Shown piece by piece: positions 29,001-38,378 of a DNA stretch of 45,220 nucleotides (position 1 is its first letter; the number at the start of each line of letters is the position of its first letter). Origin of the DNA: Lentisphaeria bacterium (GTDB taxonomy: Bacteria; Verrucomicrobiota; Lentisphaeria; Victivallales; UBA1829); assembly GCA_017503375.1 (NCBI GenBank), contig JAFVTF010000114.1, forward strand, positions 1 to 45,220. Reading direction: 5' to 3'. The notes beneath the pieces are model-generated. The model ran no database searches. It was not told the origin of the DNA and saw only the letters and a list, made by a program, of their open reading frames with translations. A program made the position numbers and the translations under genes.

Positions 29001-30089
29001 TTCAAATGTCAAAGCATTTTTCCATTCATATTCATCCACTTTGTTTGCCAGAGGAACTTGCGGTATATAACTGCCTTCCATAAGTTCCACTTTATCCACA
29101 AAGAATCTTCCGTCAAAATTATCTCCGGCAAGGAATATTTTCAGACGCTTGCATTCAACCGGTGTTTTGAAGGAGTACGTAACCTGAATCCACCCTTTCT
29201 CATTGAGTTTGGAATTCAGCGGAAAATATTTCAGCGGACGCGGATGCGTTGCCAAATCCCTGGAATATTCATCAAAGAACTGAAATGCGAATCCGGCAGA
29301 GCCGTTTTTGATATCGCTCTTCATCATGGCGGATATCGTGTAAACAGTTCCCGGTTTGATATTCAATTCCTGATAACATCCGGCAAAATGTTCAAAACCG
29401 AACATGACTTCCGCTTTTTTACGGGGATCGGAAGCAATCACCAGACACCGTTTCTGATCCGGAACATCTTCCGTACTGAATTTGATATCATTGAACCGGT
29501 TGTTCCAGTTCCAGGGGGTTAAACCGTTGAATACGATCTGACCATACTCAAAAGAAGAATTGGCAAGGGAATCATATTCCGGAGTATCTCCTTTAACGGA
29601 AAGATCTTTGATCTCAACTGAACTGCCGGGAGTCAAATAAAACGCAATCCGGATCTCGTCTGAAGTCAGATTCTTGAAATCACTGATCACACCTTCCGCA
29701 TGAACCTCTTCCCACTGATCGGTAAGTTTTTTCCGGGAAACCGGAATTTGTCCGGTACAGGAATATTTCGTCTGGTGATTATAGCAAGCATATCCTGTTA
29801 CAAGAAGCCCCTTTCCACGGGTCTTAAATGTCAGGGAAATCTTATTTCCTTTCTTGACACGGATCGTGCGATTGGAATGAATTTGAACAGCTTTTTTATA
29901 TGCATCAAGCTTCAGCACTCCATCCTTGACTGACATTTTCCCGTGTGGATCTGATGGCTTATTGCCAATGATCTTACTCCAAAGCAAGGGTCGTCCGCGA
30001 CGATCAGTTTTGAAATTTCCGTTGACAAATATCTCCCCCGCATACACACTGACTGTTAATAACCCCAGCAAAAGACTTAATTTTCTCAT
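26040..30089 (-). CDS. Large secreted multidomain glycosidase (GH42-like core)
   Basis: The 1349-residue product has a signal peptide (LSLLLGLLTVSVYA). Two N-terminal beta-sandwich modules (about 20-170 and 175-345; NSSFEYGQIVFNGLTPWNW begins the second) resemble CBM4/9-type carbohydrate-binding domains. Residues about 355-560 form a CBM9-like domain (YNDDSVEIFIDPNRDRQNFY). A TIM barrel spans roughly 640-960 (IAVVALGHETHSKYFRYY, PEVVIISEVEIGN, ISLWLIDWYGKTY); GHETH and SEVE are the best acidic candidates for catalysis. A GATase-like beta-galactosidase trimerisation domain follows (LKKYAANGGTLIIASPDTFE), and the last 150 residues are another beta-sandwich. It is the main extracellular enzyme of operon II. 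AAAGGTGGATAA precedes the ATG. Confidence 0.82.
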   Translation of the reverse strand: MRKLSLLLGLLTVSVYAGEIFVNGNFKTDRRGRPLLWSKIIGNKPSDPHGKMSVKDGVLKLDAYKKAVQIHSNRTIRVKKGNKISLTFKTRGKGLLVTGYACYNHQTKYSCTGQIPVSRKKLTDQWEEVHAEGVISDFKNLTSDEIRIAFYLTPGSSVEIKDLSVKGDTPEYDSLANSSFEYGQIVFNGLTPWNWNNRFNDIKFSTEDVPDQKRCLVIASDPRKKAEVMFGFEHFAGCYQELNIKPGTVYTISAMMKSDIKNGSAGFAFQFFDEYSRDLATHPRPLKYFPLNSKLNEKGWIQVTYSFKTPVECKRLKIFLAGDNFDGRFFVDKVELMEGSYIPQVPLANKVDEYEWKNALTFEDFIKVGSQEKNSRDFLSEVLPSDVKTKVQMLSESGVLHIRITGKEPQMANRILNAVKHDGAPYNDDSVEIFIDPNRDRQNFYQIAINSAGVVYDAFGRDKKWNPKSLKVKAKQEKDQWIIDFSISFKDLGYGEEEFRMPDKKIGLAIFRNRLLKGKTMERSSFLQWAWPVYQDAQRYCPLDVCVSGIKGEKVSYLYYGIDNPMSARPRQAWKTDKPLYEELMGEKRMHPDLRIPVGDCEIGRFISGNYWWNSSAFALRSGMKYHFSEIVDLTKEMRISSEMVNAFVPGKFTNRMLKKYPVAVEWYVIPQFAGSKKIKYPCYTPDPKRPFRTYYFIGDERVAKFIIDDLENDFRRFHKNIAVVALGHETHSKYFRYYNQFRKIYLEQAPEMWNAFEKEAKEKYGFGKYGFPKSVESATPYERIVYHRWILEKYNKCMKEAAARLKKIKPEVVIISEVEIGNFAAMLYENAKGTYDYITQQQIPSGSPNRQNVGFGVKIMGDLAETPVRGGPHVEHYFMSLNAEETNEIISEIFRVGGKSISLWLIDWYGKTYTDYYGAPERFAEIRHIYKEVGKMRELKFPAADTAIFFSNATRFAENWWFEKTTDPFAREYESAFTVLGPRAGSWFRFVSDVQISEQKYPLDSYKTVYVPSARYQDEATVERLKKYAANGGTLIIASPDTFEISDDGTKRPGLKKELMGLEVTGKKLPSGGFQFENMTVTASGNPVWQMKPVGKAEVLAKYSNGNPAVIVNPYGKGKVITFASNPFSYTLLTDRNAWQMFRTFQKNAGSKLDQPIWRFRFPRPAKKIASPWKKNLKCVTGNAFAWELESVVDGPNALIPFTASYSVAPDLIPDKQKNCGALFNRRKALDEPAIVRKPTLPALQKWAAAWKKKDPFAIQINFRKNIRNGEVKLWCHGDIPSIELYSKVGDKWMKEGSAVLPANTEEVDVREITIPFKQNAKSFELKFGKRSSGEFFIGEMEVWTQQK

Positions 30090-30106
30090 TTATCCACCTT
30101 TTTCTA

Positions 30107-30787
30107 TCATTGGCCATTTAAAATCGTTTTGATATATGCAGCAGGAACGCTTTGCACAAAATCATTGTAAGAAACGGATTCCGCATGTCCATCAAAATAA
30201 ACCTGATTTGCATGTCTGCTATGTCTGGCATGGATCCGTTGACCGCTGTCTTTATTCGTCATAACAAAGTAATAAAATTGGGTTCTTGGTTTAGTGGAAC
30301 TTATTGTATCAACAAACAACGTTCCGTATACACCTTTCTTTTCAGCAGCGGTTTTGGATTCATAGGATTTCATTAGTTGTGTTTGTTTGACATAATTTGT
30401 AAATCCATTTCTGGTTGTAATACCATAACCGCGAGTCATCCCTGTTTTATGAATTTCCAAGGATTCTGCAGAAACCCAGCTGGGACAATAGGAACTCTGC
30501 CAGTTTCCGGCAATCGTAATGACCCCAGCATCTTCAAATAATTGAGGCCATCCTCTGTTGTTACGGTTTGAATCGTAATGTGGGGTAGACCATCCGTCAC
30601 TGATATCAACATAAGATTGCCAGAACATCCCCATCTGTCGTAAATTGTTGATACAACTGCTGCTGCGGCCCTTTTCACGAGAACTGTTTAATGCGGGAAG
30701 CAGCATTCCTGCAAGGATGGCGATAATGGCAATTACAACCAGCAATTCGATCAAGGTAAACATTGATTTTTGTATTTGTTTTTTCAT
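30107..30787 (-). CDS. Type IV pilin-like protein with H-X9-DG motif (operon II)
   Basis: The 226-residue product has a short basic leader (MKKQIQKS), a cleavage region before [18 protein letters not shown] and the C-terminal H-X9-DG motif in [15 protein letters not shown]. The N-terminal 45 residues are nearly identical to the operon I pseudopilin, while the globular parts differ in length and sequence, as expected if they recognise different partners. AAGGAAGAGAAAT precedes the ATG. It lies between the SGNH esterase and the large secreted glycosidase with 16-17 bp gaps, so it is co-expressed with secreted enzymes. Envelope display of glycan or enzyme is inferred. Confidence 0.92.
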   Translation of the reverse strand: MKKQIQKSMFTLIELLVVIAIIAILAGMLLPALNSSREKGRSSSCINNLRQMGMFWQSYVDISDGWSTPHYDSNRNNRGWPQLFEDAGVITIAGNWQSSYCPSWVSAESLEIHKTGMTRGYGITTRNGFTNYVKQTQLMKSYESKTAAEKKGVYGTLFVDTISSTKPRTQFYYFVMTNKDSGQRIHARHSRHANQVYFDGHAESVSYNDFVQSVPAAYIKTILNGQ

Positions 30788-30803
30788 ATTTCTCTTCCTT
30801 TCG

Positions 30804-31523
30804 TTATTTGATTTCTGTGATATATTTTTTCAATGCATCTGCCCAGATAACATATCCGGCGGTGACAGGATGAAGAAGGTCAGGTCTCATCGTTTTATCA
30901 ACCTTTCCTTCAGAATCCATCAAACGGGAATTGATATTTTCAAAAAATACCCGTTTTCCATCGGCAAATCTGGGAATCGCAGCGTTGATCTTATCAATTT
31001 TTTTACGCAAATTGTTTCCCGGAACTCCGCGCGGGAAAATGGCAAATAATACGATTTTTGCATTGGGAGCCTGCTTTTTTAATCCTTCCACACAAAGCCG
31101 GATCCCTTCGATCGTCGCTTCCGGACTGTGACGCGGAGTGTTGTTCGTTCCGATCATCAAAACCACAAGTTTCGGATCAAGATTTTTCCATAACTCTTTG
31201 TTGTTGATGACCCAGAGCGTATGGTTCGTCCGATCTCCGCCAAAGCCTAAATTCAAAACGGTATGCCCTTTGAACGTTTCTTTATACTGACGTGTTCCAT
31301 CCCAATTATGGGTGATGGAATCTCCACAAAGGACAATATCAATTTTTTTACCGTCCCTTTGTGCTTGAGCCATTTTCTGTTTGAAACGGGGCTGCCAGAA
31401 TTTCCGCCAGGTTTGCGTGGCAGTTTCTTCTGTTGGCGTTATAGCCTCTTTCCAGCCCTGAAATTTTTCTGCGTAAACAACTGCACAAAGACAGAGCAGC
31501 GGGAGAAAAAGTCCCTTTTTCAT
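30804..31523 (-). CDS. Secreted SGNH/GDSL-type esterase
   Basis: The 239-residue product has a signal peptide ([14 protein letters not shown]). All four SGNH blocks are present: GDSIT with Ser69, GFGGDRT with Gly95, GTNN with Asn127 or 128, and DLLHP with Asp215 and His218. It resembles PAF-acetylhydrolase-like lipases/esterases often found with plant-glycan enzymes, where they remove acetyl or other acyl groups. Start is fixed by AAGGAGGTG, which lies inside the last codons of the GH106-like gene; the ATG comes 2 bases after that stop. It likely deacylates the glycan outside the cytoplasm. Confidence 0.92.
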   Translation of the reverse strand: MKKGLFLPLLCLCAVVYAEKFQGWKEAITPTEETATQTWRKFWQPRFKQKMAQAQRDGKKIDIVLCGDSITHNWDGTRQYKETFKGHTVLNLGFGGDRTNHTLWVINNKELWKNLDPKLVVLMIGTNNTPRHSPEATIEGIRLCVEGLKKQAPNAKIVLFAIFPRGVPGNNLRKKIDKINAAIPRFADGKRVFFENINSRLMDSEGKVDKTMRPDLLHPVTAGYVIWADALKKYITEIK

Positions 31524-31525
31524 TG

Positions 31526-34500
31526 TTACACCTCCTTCATTGTTTCAATATACGGTTCAGCAAGGATTCCGCAGGGAACCGTTTGCCGTTGATCGGTTTC
31601 TCTTGTCTTGAATTGAGCCGGACCTGTCCATGATGGCCATTTTTCTAAAGAATAAAACGGTCCGAACACATTCCGGCGGTGTCCGTAAATGCAGATATCA
31701 ACAGTATCATCACCGTCATATTTCAGCTTATCCGTCAAATCGACTCTGAACGGCGGACAAATCAGAACCTGTTCTTCCGAGCCATTGATTCTGACACCGA
31801 CCGCAGAGCCGCGCCACTCCGGAATATTGAGGAATGTTCTGCCCTCTTTTTTCGCATCAACAGACATCCGGTAAGTGAAGTTTCCTCCATAAGCAGGGAA
31901 TCCCTGTACGCACCAATCGCCCCATTCCACAGTCGTCGGCAATTTCGTGATCTTATTTTCAAACACACCGAATTCTCCGAGAATGAAAATACTTTCCAAT
32001 CCCGGCAGATTTTCATGGTACTTGCCGCTCAGGATCAATTGATTTTCACCATTCTGTAAAAATTCAGCAGGAATTGCAAGTTTCCGCAAAACCGGATCAA
32101 TCCAGAATCCGACATCGTTTTTCTGTAATTCTTTTCCGTTCAAACAGATGGAATACAGTTCCGGATGCTCAATCACAAGATGACACTCTGTTTCCGGTGC
32201 ATTTTGACATTCAAACGTGTATTTCAACTGCAAATCCAGAACTTTTTCCGGAGTTGTGTCCGGGAGAAGATAAGGCTGGAACATGTGTCCGCAGCGGGGA
32301 CCCGCACCAAGTTTTTCCCGTAAGAATACATCTCCAAGCAGAATAAATTCATTCTGTTTTTCCACGACTCCGTCAATCACAATATCTGCGTGATCCAGAA
32401 TATAAACGTTCGGTTCATCCCGGAGGATCGTGCTTCGGATACCGGTCAAAGCTCTCCGGTCTGCCGGAACAAGTTTTCCCGGAGCTGGAATCGCTTCCGG
32501 AATCGTTTCTTCTGAAAGCACAAACAAACGGGATTCCAATTCCTCAAAGGACGTGTCAAAACAGTATTTTCCATTGACATACACAAACGGATGTTCGTAT
32601 ATTTTCCCGCTGAGGGTATCGAATTCATAAAGAGTTTTTCCTCCGTCTGCCGTTACTGCAGCTTTTACAGTTGGGAATTTCAGTTTCCGATCGCGCACCA
32701 TTGTACGTGCCATAGGCTGATCAGACATTTCGATCCCTGTATTGCAGATAAAGAGATTCAGGTTCTTTTCAAATTCAGAGAAATGGGAAAGCAAAGGTTC
32801 GATCTCATTGCCATCCATATCTGTCAGGGAAATACGGCGGTACTGTTTGCTCAAAGAATCAACAAGCTGCTTGTAATCCACATTCACAAACTTTCCGTAA
32901 GCCGTTTTTGCCTTTTCAGATTTTACTGCATCCACATATTCCGGAGCCGTTCCGAGATAGAGAACGGTTCCGCCTGCCGAAGCAAACTCTTCCAGAAGAG
33001 TCAACGTGGAAGAACGGATCGTTTTCAAAGCGGGAATAACGACCGCTTTATAATCTGCACGTGCGATTGTGAATGTTTTTCCGTTCACAACTCCATGACG
33101 TGCGATTTGGTCTTCATCTCCGAAATCAAAATCAAGATTCGCACCAAGAAGAGTGTTTGTCAAGGTGAAAAACTCCTGATTGAGCTTTTTCACCGGCGGA
33201 ACAACATCTTTACTGACTCTGTAACGGACACCCCAAGCGGATTCCATCGGGTGAATAACGAGAATATCTCTGATCTCATCTCCCGCAGATATGACGCTGC
33301 CGACTCTGGCAAAATGATCTTCAATTCCGGAATAAACAGAATACCACGGAGAGTGTTCCGAAATCGTTGCAGGATAATCGCGTTTTGCTTCAGCATCCAT
33401 AGAGTACCAGTACAAATGATGACAGCGGAAGTTGACCCCCAAAGCATACTGCCAGTCACCGAGAGATTTGTGTGCAAACAACGGAAAATCCCATCCGGTG
33501 CAGCCATACAACTCACTCAAACGGCGCTTCTTCCCGAACTGACGGGCAACGGATGAGAGCTGTTTCACTGTTGCGTAAGTCGTCCAACGCTCTGTCAGCA
33601 AGTCGATTCCCGGAATCTGCATGGCCTCATAAAACCACATGGAACTTCCAACACAGAATGAGTTCCAATCCAAATCATCTTCTCCGAGAACGTGTCCGGT
33701 CAATGCCAGATTGTGATTTGCACACCATTCTCCGACTTGTTTTCCGAATGCTTTCACAAACAATTCACCAGCCAAAGCATAAAAATGATTCCGGTAAACA
33801 GAAAATTCTTTTCCGCACTCGAAAAATAATTCGATCATGCCGTCACAAAGGTCGTAATGATATTTTTCCTGAAATTTCTGTTCAAAACCAACGGTCCACG
33901 GCAGATTGTTTTCGCTGCGGTAAGGCAAAGAATAACATGGCTCATCGGTGAAAATACCGGGAATCGCTTTCCCGAATTCCCCATGGAATTCTCTGTCATA
34001 GGCTTCATGAGTTACATCAATAAACTTTTTGACAGCCTCTTCACTCATCGTATCCAGATACGTATTTCCATTGAATTCAGAGGAACTTTGAGAAAGGTCA
34101 AAATAGCAGCGGACCAGAGTTTCTTCCTCCGAAAGTGCATCATCAAATTCGACTCTTCGGTAGGAAACAACGTTTTCCCCTTCAAAAACTGCCGCAAAAC
34201 ATGCAAGCGTCGTGCCTTTGTTATGGAATTTTGATTTCTCTTTTCCCCATTCGACCAGAAGTTCTTTCATTTTGAACCGGTCATCAGCGGTAACGATCCC
34301 GCCCGCAGCTCCGGAGGGCCAGCGGTCCTCATCATAAAGCCACGCATCAAGCCCTTCTTTTTTTGCTTCATCAATACAAGCCGCAATACAGTCAAACCAT
34401 TCCCGGCTCAGATATTTGGTTTTCAGACCAACGCGGGAATGCATGAAAAAACCGCCCATTCCCATTTTCTTCATACTGCGGATTTGTTCCCGGAGACGTT

Positions 34501-34594
34501 CCGGTTCCAATTTTGCATTCCATGCCCAGAACGGGGCGCCGCGATACTCGACAGGAGGATTCTGAAAATCTTTTACAATCTTTTCTGTACTCAT
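31526..34594 (-). CDS. GH106-like glycosidase (alpha-L-rhamnosidase-like)
   Basis: The 1022-residue product has no signal peptide. The N-terminus (PFWAWNAKLEPERLREQIRS, KMGMGGFFMHSRVGLKTKYL, LDAWLYDEDRWPSGAAGG) is characteristic of the GH106/PF17132 group of large rhamnosidase-like enzymes. Acidic motifs further in (GIFTDEPCYS, LTGHVLGEDDLDW) are candidates for catalytic residues. Residues about 430-700 form a GATase-like region (VIPALKTIRSSTLTLLEEFA, GGTVLYLGTAP), and the C-terminal 250 residues are beta-sandwiches (TFLNIPEWRGSAVGVRING). The family is inverting on alpha-L-rhamnosides, but many members are uncharacterised. The start overlaps the DUF3604 stop as ATGA, with GAAGGAG upstream. 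Confidence 0.85.
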   Translation of the reverse strand: MSTEKIVKDFQNPPVEYRGAPFWAWNAKLEPERLREQIRSMKKMGMGGFFMHSRVGLKTKYLSREWFDCIAACIDEAKKEGLDAWLYDEDRWPSGAAGGIVTADDRFKMKELLVEWGKEKSKFHNKGTTLACFAAVFEGENVVSYRRVEFDDALSEEETLVRCYFDLSQSSSEFNGNTYLDTMSEEAVKKFIDVTHEAYDREFHGEFGKAIPGIFTDEPCYSLPYRSENNLPWTVGFEQKFQEKYHYDLCDGMIELFFECGKEFSVYRNHFYALAGELFVKAFGKQVGEWCANHNLALTGHVLGEDDLDWNSFCVGSSMWFYEAMQIPGIDLLTERWTTYATVKQLSSVARQFGKKRRLSELYGCTGWDFPLFAHKSLGDWQYALGVNFRCHHLYWYSMDAEAKRDYPATISEHSPWYSVYSGIEDHFARVGSVISAGDEIRDILVIHPMESAWGVRYRVSKDVVPPVKKLNQEFFTLTNTLLGANLDFDFGDEDQIARHGVVNGKTFTIARADYKAVVIPALKTIRSSTLTLLEEFASAGGTVLYLGTAPEYVDAVKSEKAKTAYGKFVNVDYKQLVDSLSKQYRRISLTDMDGNEIEPLLSHFSEFEKNLNLFICNTGIEMSDQPMARTMVRDRKLKFPTVKAAVTADGGKTLYEFDTLSGKIYEHPFVYVNGKYCFDTSFEELESRLFVLSEETIPEAIPAPGKLVPADRRALTGIRSTILRDEPNVYILDHADIVIDGVVEKQNEFILLGDVFLREKLGAGPRCGHMFQPYLLPDTTPEKVLDLQLKYTFECQNAPETECHLVIEHPELYSICLNGKELQKNDVGFWIDPVLRKLAIPAEFLQNGENQLILSGKYHENLPGLESIFILGEFGVFENKITKLPTTVEWGDWCVQGFPAYGGNFTYRMSVDAKKEGRTFLNIPEWRGSAVGVRINGSEEQVLICPPFRVDLTDKLKYDGDDTVDICIYGHRRNVFGPFYSLEKWPSWTGPAQFKTRETDQRQTVPCGILAEPYIETMKEV

Positions 34595-35808
34595 TTTTCT
34601 TCTCCTTCAACGGTTCCATTGATCCAAATCGGTGAACTCCAGCAGTAACGGCCCTTTTTCGTGATCGCACGCACATAATAACAATCACAAGGGGTTTCCT
34701 GACGGTAATCAAAAATCATTTGTCTGCCTCTTCCGTAAAGGATCACGTGATCCTGACAATTTTTGACCAGCGTGACCCGTTCGATCTCTTCCGGCGCTTC
34801 AAAGTTGATCCAGATATTTTTTGTTTCGCCCGGTTCAATGGTAAAAACTTCACCCATGCAATGACCGTTGATCCGGAAATCCAAAGACATCCGTTCATTT
34901 CCCATGTAGGCAAAACAGCGGCGGGCTTTCAATGCCTCGAAAATGGATTCTCTGGTGTTTTCCTTTGCCCAGACTCCGGTAACTCCACGGTAACAATTTG
35001 GATAAGGTTCATCCGTATGATCCAAACCGGGCGTTTCATAATGATCGTCAGAACCGCCGATCACACCCATTTTTGCGCCCCGTTTCAACGCATCCTGCCA
35101 TGCACCGCCGCGAACCCAGGAATCTTTGTGGAGTGGGTGATCAAAATATTCTGCGCAGTCGGAACAACTGTAAATTTCCAGCAAAGGCGGCATCAATTCC
35201 ACCGGAAGAGTATTGAAATCACATCCGGCAGAAAGACAATAACTGTCATGAGGAACCACGATCACATCATCACGTTTCAGCAGCGCACGTAATTCTTCTC
35301 CGGTGATCTCCCCGTCACGGACCCCGCGGACAAGATCACCTTTTCCATTCCGGTAATAAATAACCAAATTATTGAAATAAGGATATGAATCTCTTTCATA
35401 GGCAAGGAGTGTCGTGAATTTTCCCGGCTCGTAATATTCCTGAACTTTGGATTGGATCAGCTCCCATTTTCCGTCATTCCACAGTTCAGCTCTTCCAACG
35501 CCACCATGATCATGGTCCGACAAGACTCCAAAATCAAATTTAGCTTTATCACGTATTGAAAGAAAATATTTATCTACGTCTACATCTACCAGCCAACAGG
35601 CATCAGATATATTGGAATGTCCATGCATTTCTCCGCAATAAAGTGAATATTCTATTGGTGGAGGATTAAACTTTTCTTGTACAGCATTTATCTCTTTCCA
35701 AAATCCTCTGGGATCTGGCTTTTTTCCACTGTAAACCATATCAGTAAACTGCTGGCATCGTCCCGGCATATCAATTGACCGGGCAATCTTTTTTTCCGGA
35801 TGATTCAT
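34591..35808 (-). CDS. PHP-superfamily DUF3604-like metallohydrolase
   Basis: The 405-residue product shows PHP-type metal motifs: GEMHGHSNISD with H62 and H64, SDHDH at 97-101, VPHDSY near 188, EIYSCSDCAE near 210 and GGSDDHY near 255. DUF3604 proteins share this arrangement. A C-terminal beta-domain (about 320-400) follows. The reaction is not established for the family; phosphoester or other ester hydrolysis is the usual guess. It has no signal peptide. Start at 35808 is supported by GGAGGAATAAACA, four bases after the GH127 stop. The tight coupling with glycosidase genes suggests processing of a sugar derivative. Confidence 0.85.
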   Translation of the reverse strand: MNHPEKKIARSIDMPGRCQQFTDMVYSGKKPDPRGFWKEINAVQEKFNPPPIEYSLYCGEMHGHSNISDACWLVDVDVDKYFLSIRDKAKFDFGVLSDHDHGGVGRAELWNDGKWELIQSKVQEYYEPGKFTTLLAYERDSYPYFNNLVIYYRNGKGDLVRGVRDGEITGEELRALLKRDDVIVVPHDSYCLSAGCDFNTLPVELMPPLLEIYSCSDCAEYFDHPLHKDSWVRGGAWQDALKRGAKMGVIGGSDDHYETPGLDHTDEPYPNCYRGVTGVWAKENTRESIFEALKARRCFAYMGNERMSLDFRINGHCMGEVFTIEPGETKNIWINFEAPEEIERVTLVKNCQDHVILYGRGRQMIFDYRQETPCDCYYVRAITKKGRYCWSSPIWINGTVEGEEK

Positions 35809-35811
35809 TGT

Positions 35812-38175
35812 TTATTCCTCCACATAAAAAGCCTTTGCCATAGCTCCCCAGACACGCCGGTACTGCATCGGAATTTGCCCGAGAACACATTTCGCGACCA
35901 AAATGTTATAACCTGCTTTCAGGTGAACGGGTACAATTTCCGGAGCGATATATTCCGCATCGGAGTTCGGTTCAACAACGCAAATTTTCTGATTTTCAAA
36001 GAAAAACTCACCGCCGGAGGATGCACCAAGCGCAAAGAAAGCATCACGCTCGCAATCTGAGTAAAAACGGAAATAAAGATATGCAAGAGAGTTTTCAGAT
36101 TGCGGATAACATTTCAACAAGTCACAATAGCCGGAACGATCCGGAACTATAATTTTTGAAGTCGCAATCAATCCGGCAGGATCAATCTGTTCCGGCAGGA
36201 ATTTCTGCTCATCCATGCCTTTTGTAAAGTTATACGGATAAACCGGTGATGCCAAAACCTGATAACAGTTGATATTCTTCCGTTCAACAGTATCCGGAAA
36301 AGCTGTGATCCTCAGTAATGCATTGGCGTAAGGAACCAGCTCCAGATCAGTCTGTTCTTCCGCAACGTGATGGAACAGGGGAACTTCCGGCGTGTAACGT
36401 CCAAGTTCCAGATCGTCAAAATTACTGACTTTCAGTCCTTTAATTTTCATCTTAAGCGGTGCAATATCACTGAATAGATCACCTTCCGGATTCCGGATGA
36501 TTTCAGCAGAAGTTCCATCTGCAACCGCATAATTCCAATCACTTTCCGGAGTCAGATCGCAAGGTGAAAATGGAGAAGCATTTTCCCGTACAGCTTTATA
36601 TTTCACTGGCAGGGAGAAAACCAGAGGACCATATTCAAACCAGTTCCAGTAACGATCCTGCTTCTGAATAGGTTCCATGGGGAGTTCCAATGTAAAAGTG
36701 TCTCCATCATTCCAAGTCCTGCTGATGGTTGCAAAACCATTATTTACTTCCGGCATGGAGTATTCTTTTCCATTCAGTTTTACAATGGGGGATTTGCACC
36801 ATTGCGGAATACGGAATGTAAACGGCATCTCAAGTGCTGAATTTACAGAAAAACGAAACTCTATCGTTTGTTCACATGGATAATCTGTTGTTTCATAAAT
36901 CTTGTAGTCAATACCATTGAATGTTCCGGAATATTCAGAAGGACCGTAAAGAACAGCTGACGGAGATTTATCTTCGTTCAACATCCACATACGCATTAAA
37001 TAATTCGGGAGAATACGGTGAACATTGCCTGTACAGCATTGCGCACTGTGATCTGAACGGAACTGACGGAAACTCGCACAACCGCGATAGAACCATGAGT
37101 TGCTTGAACCTGACGTTGCGATTACCTGATTAGGAGACGAAAGATATTGCAAAGCCGAAAAATCTTTCAACAAAGAACCCGGAAAAGCGTTGAAAAAGAT
37201 CTTTTCCATACGATCCGCATATTTTCCATTACCGGTTGCCATCAGGAAATATCCCAAACTCCATGCGAAGTCATTGATCACGCAGGTTTCATAACCTTGC
37301 AGAGGGTCACGCCCAGCCAAATCTTCGTTGCTGGAAGGCAAGCCGGGAATCTGTTCATGAGTAATATTTACTCTATCCAACGCTGCGACTGCGCCATCCA
37401 GAAATTCTTTTTTTCCACTATATAAGTAAAGAATAACAGGAAGTTTCAGGGATTCGCTGAAAGAAACTCCATGGATGATAAAGTTTTTGCCGGATGTCAG
37501 TTTTGACCAATAAAGTTCAAATTCATCTTCTGTATGCAAGGAATAATGTTCATCATGCTGACGATATGCGGCAATCGCTTTGGAAAGCAATGATTCATCA
37601 CCGCTCCAGCCATAGGCTTTCAGAACGCCTTCCAAGTTATTGATATGGCGGAATCCAATTGCCAGTTTTTCTTGCGGAAGTTGTTGAAAATGACGGATGA
37701 ATCCAGCTTTTGCCTGTTCGTTTTCTGTAAAATCGCAGTAAGCCATTACAGCCCGGAAAAAGACTGCCATAGGCCATTCCGAATCAGAGGCTCCGTAAGC
37801 ATGTCCGAGCAATCCATTCTGATCCGGATGTTTCAGGACATAATTGATGTTTTTTTCAAACAGAGCAAGTTTTTCTTTGTCATCAGAAACAATTCCAAGC
37901 CTGACCAAACCATCCAGAAGATAGGCTGTTTGTTCATAGGGCCACCAGGCGTCTTGAGACGGAGTTGCAGCGGCTTCGTCATTGTAAACAATCGAAGCAG
38001 GAACAATTTTACCAACACCGCCATCCCACATAGGAGTATTGAATGGATAGCCCTGTTCCTTAAAATTTGATGATAGTCCATCGTTCTGTTGTTTAACCCA
38101 GCGAGTCAAATAACCGGCAGGCTTGGTACTGCCCGGATGGCTTTCACTGAATTTTCCGTAATACAAGTTCTTCAC
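35812..38175 (-). CDS. GH127-family beta-L-arabinofuranosidase-like enzyme
   Basis: The 787-residue product carries the cysteine-glycosidase signature of GH127: ETC at 296-298 (zinc-binding Glu and Cys) and QCCTGN with C380 and C381, the first being the expected nucleophile and the second a zinc ligand; E284 in SSNEDL fits the acid/base position. The N-terminal 330 residues form an alpha/alpha barrel, followed by beta-sandwich domains and an extra C-terminal region with an insertion-rich end. The enzyme is probably cytoplasmic (no signal peptide) and would release L-arabinofuranose. The start codon is GTG at 38175, with AGGAGG 7 bases before it. It is the first gene of operon II. Confidence 0.88.
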   Translation of the reverse strand: MKNLYYGKFSESHPGSTKPAGYLTRWVKQQNDGLSSNFKEQGYPFNTPMWDGGVGKIVPASIVYNDEAAATPSQDAWWPYEQTAYLLDGLVRLGIVSDDKEKLALFEKNINYVLKHPDQNGLLGHAYGASDSEWPMAVFFRAVMAYCDFTENEQAKAGFIRHFQQLPQEKLAIGFRHINNLEGVLKAYGWSGDESLLSKAIAAYRQHDEHYSLHTEDEFELYWSKLTSGKNFIIHGVSFSESLKLPVILYLYSGKKEFLDGAVAALDRVNITHEQIPGLPSSNEDLAGRDPLQGYETCVINDFAWSLGYFLMATGNGKYADRMEKIFFNAFPGSLLKDFSALQYLSSPNQVIATSGSSNSWFYRGCASFRQFRSDHSAQCCTGNVHRILPNYLMRMWMLNEDKSPSAVLYGPSEYSGTFNGIDYKIYETTDYPCEQTIEFRFSVNSALEMPFTFRIPQWCKSPIVKLNGKEYSMPEVNNGFATISRTWNDGDTFTLELPMEPIQKQDRYWNWFEYGPLVFSLPVKYKAVRENASPFSPCDLTPESDWNYAVADGTSAEIIRNPEGDLFSDIAPLKMKIKGLKVSNFDDLELGRYTPEVPLFHHVAEEQTDLELVPYANALLRITAFPDTVERKNINCYQVLASPVYPYNFTKGMDEQKFLPEQIDPAGLIATSKIIVPDRSGYCDLLKCYPQSENSLAYLYFRFYSDCERDAFFALGASSGGEFFFENQKICVVEPNSDAEYIAPEIVPVHLKAGYNILVAKCVLGQIPMQYRRVWGAMAKAFYVEE

Positions 38176-38254
38176 GTTCCAACCTCCTGTATGCTCAATG
38201 TCATTTTATCCCTCAGATAAATCCAAAAACGACTTTTACATGACAAATCAAGCA

Positions 38255-38283
38255 TTTTTATTGTATAAAAACATTTCTTACAA
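38255..38283 (-). promoter_or_regulatory. Candidate operon II promoter
   Basis: On the minus strand TTGTAA (38283-38278) and TAAAAA (38260-38255) are 17 bases apart, about 80 bases upstream of the GTG. The region is very AT-rich, so chance matches are likely. Confidence 0.35.
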
Positions 38284-38325
38284 TTACTATAATCCAAAAA
38301 AAACAAAAAAAAAGAGAGAGCAAGT

Positions 38326-38354
38326 TTGCATTTTGTGATATTTCATGTCATATT
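38326..38354 (+). promoter_or_regulatory. Candidate promoter of the operon II AraC gene
   Basis: TTGCAT (38326-38331) and CATATT (38349-38354) are separated by 17 bases. It would give a very short leader, with the ribosome binding site GGGAAGGAG at about 38361-38369. A TATAAT at 38288-38293 has no matching -35 box. Confidence 0.4.
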
Positions 38355-38378
38355 ACAAAAGGGAAGGAGTTTTTTATT

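Noticed and set aside
32591..33556. Plus-strand frame of 321 codons
   Set aside because: Antisense to the GH106-like gene; no family resemblance or initiation site.
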